DNA of 14,737 nucleotides from Candidatus Cloacimonadota bacterium. Its GTDB lineage: Bacteria > Cloacimonadota > Cloacimonadia > Cloacimonadales > Cloacimonadaceae. The stretch covers positions 1-14,737 of the forward strand of contig DAHVPA010000022.1 of NCBI GenBank assembly GCA_027318525.1, written 5' to 3'. Of the stretch, positions 14,713-14,737 are shown one piece after another. A program made the position numbers and the translations under genes. How positions within the stretch are numbered: the first letter of the stretch is position 1; every line of letters starts with the position of its first letter. A model generated the notes under the pieces. It saw only the letters and a program-made list of their open reading frames with translations. It was not told the origin of the DNA and made no database searches.

Positions 14713-14737
14713 TGACGCTTGCTAAGTGGCTGGCGCA

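Overview
The window looks like a chromosomal segment of a Gram-negative (diderm) bacterium of moderate GC. It encodes an outer-membrane beta-barrel protein and an exported FG-GAP/ASPIC-UnbV protein, together with a SpoIID/LytB peptidoglycan enzyme and many tightly packed, translationally coupled genes. The overall style fits lineages such as Candidatus Cloacimonadota or relatives in the wider FCB group. That placement is an inference from gene style and not from a marker gene.

Left and centre (1-10874, all minus strand): one compact run of eight genes, transcribed from lysC leftwards. In order they are aspartokinase (lysC), methionyl-tRNA synthetase (metG), a secreted SpoIID/LytB protein, the redox chaperone Hsp33 (hslO), a large exported FG-GAP repeat protein, guanine deaminase (guaD), an EndoIII/MagIII-like DNA glycosylase and a YcaQ/AlkX-like DNA glycosylase cut by the window edge. 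Every junction is either a 4-base ATGA stop/start overlap (four junctions) or a gap of 1-6 bases (three junctions), so this is very probably one operon. The products do not form one obvious pathway. They cover amino-acid and tRNA charging, envelope work, protein and DNA damage repair, and purine salvage.

Divergent region (10875-11614): a candidate lysC promoter flanked by a short 11-bp tandem repeat, one possible small plus-strand ORF of unknown function, then tRNA-Pro(TGG) and tRNA-Val(TAC) behind a TTGACA-type promoter, closed by a clear intrinsic terminator.

Right (11615-14737, plus strand): an NAD(P)-dependent extended SDR epimerase/dehydratase-like gene, overlapped by a gene for an outer-membrane barrel protein with a TonB C-terminal-like domain just after its signal peptide, then the start of a metallophosphatase (MIYAIGDIHG) whose frame closes after 36 codons.

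I found no CRISPR array, insertion sequence, phage or recognisable defence system. The items most worth a second look are the TonB_C-like/barrel fusion without a visible plug, the paired alkylation-type glycosylases, the terminator squeezed between tRNA-Val and the SDR gene, the repeat cluster at the lysC promoter, and the broken phosphatase.
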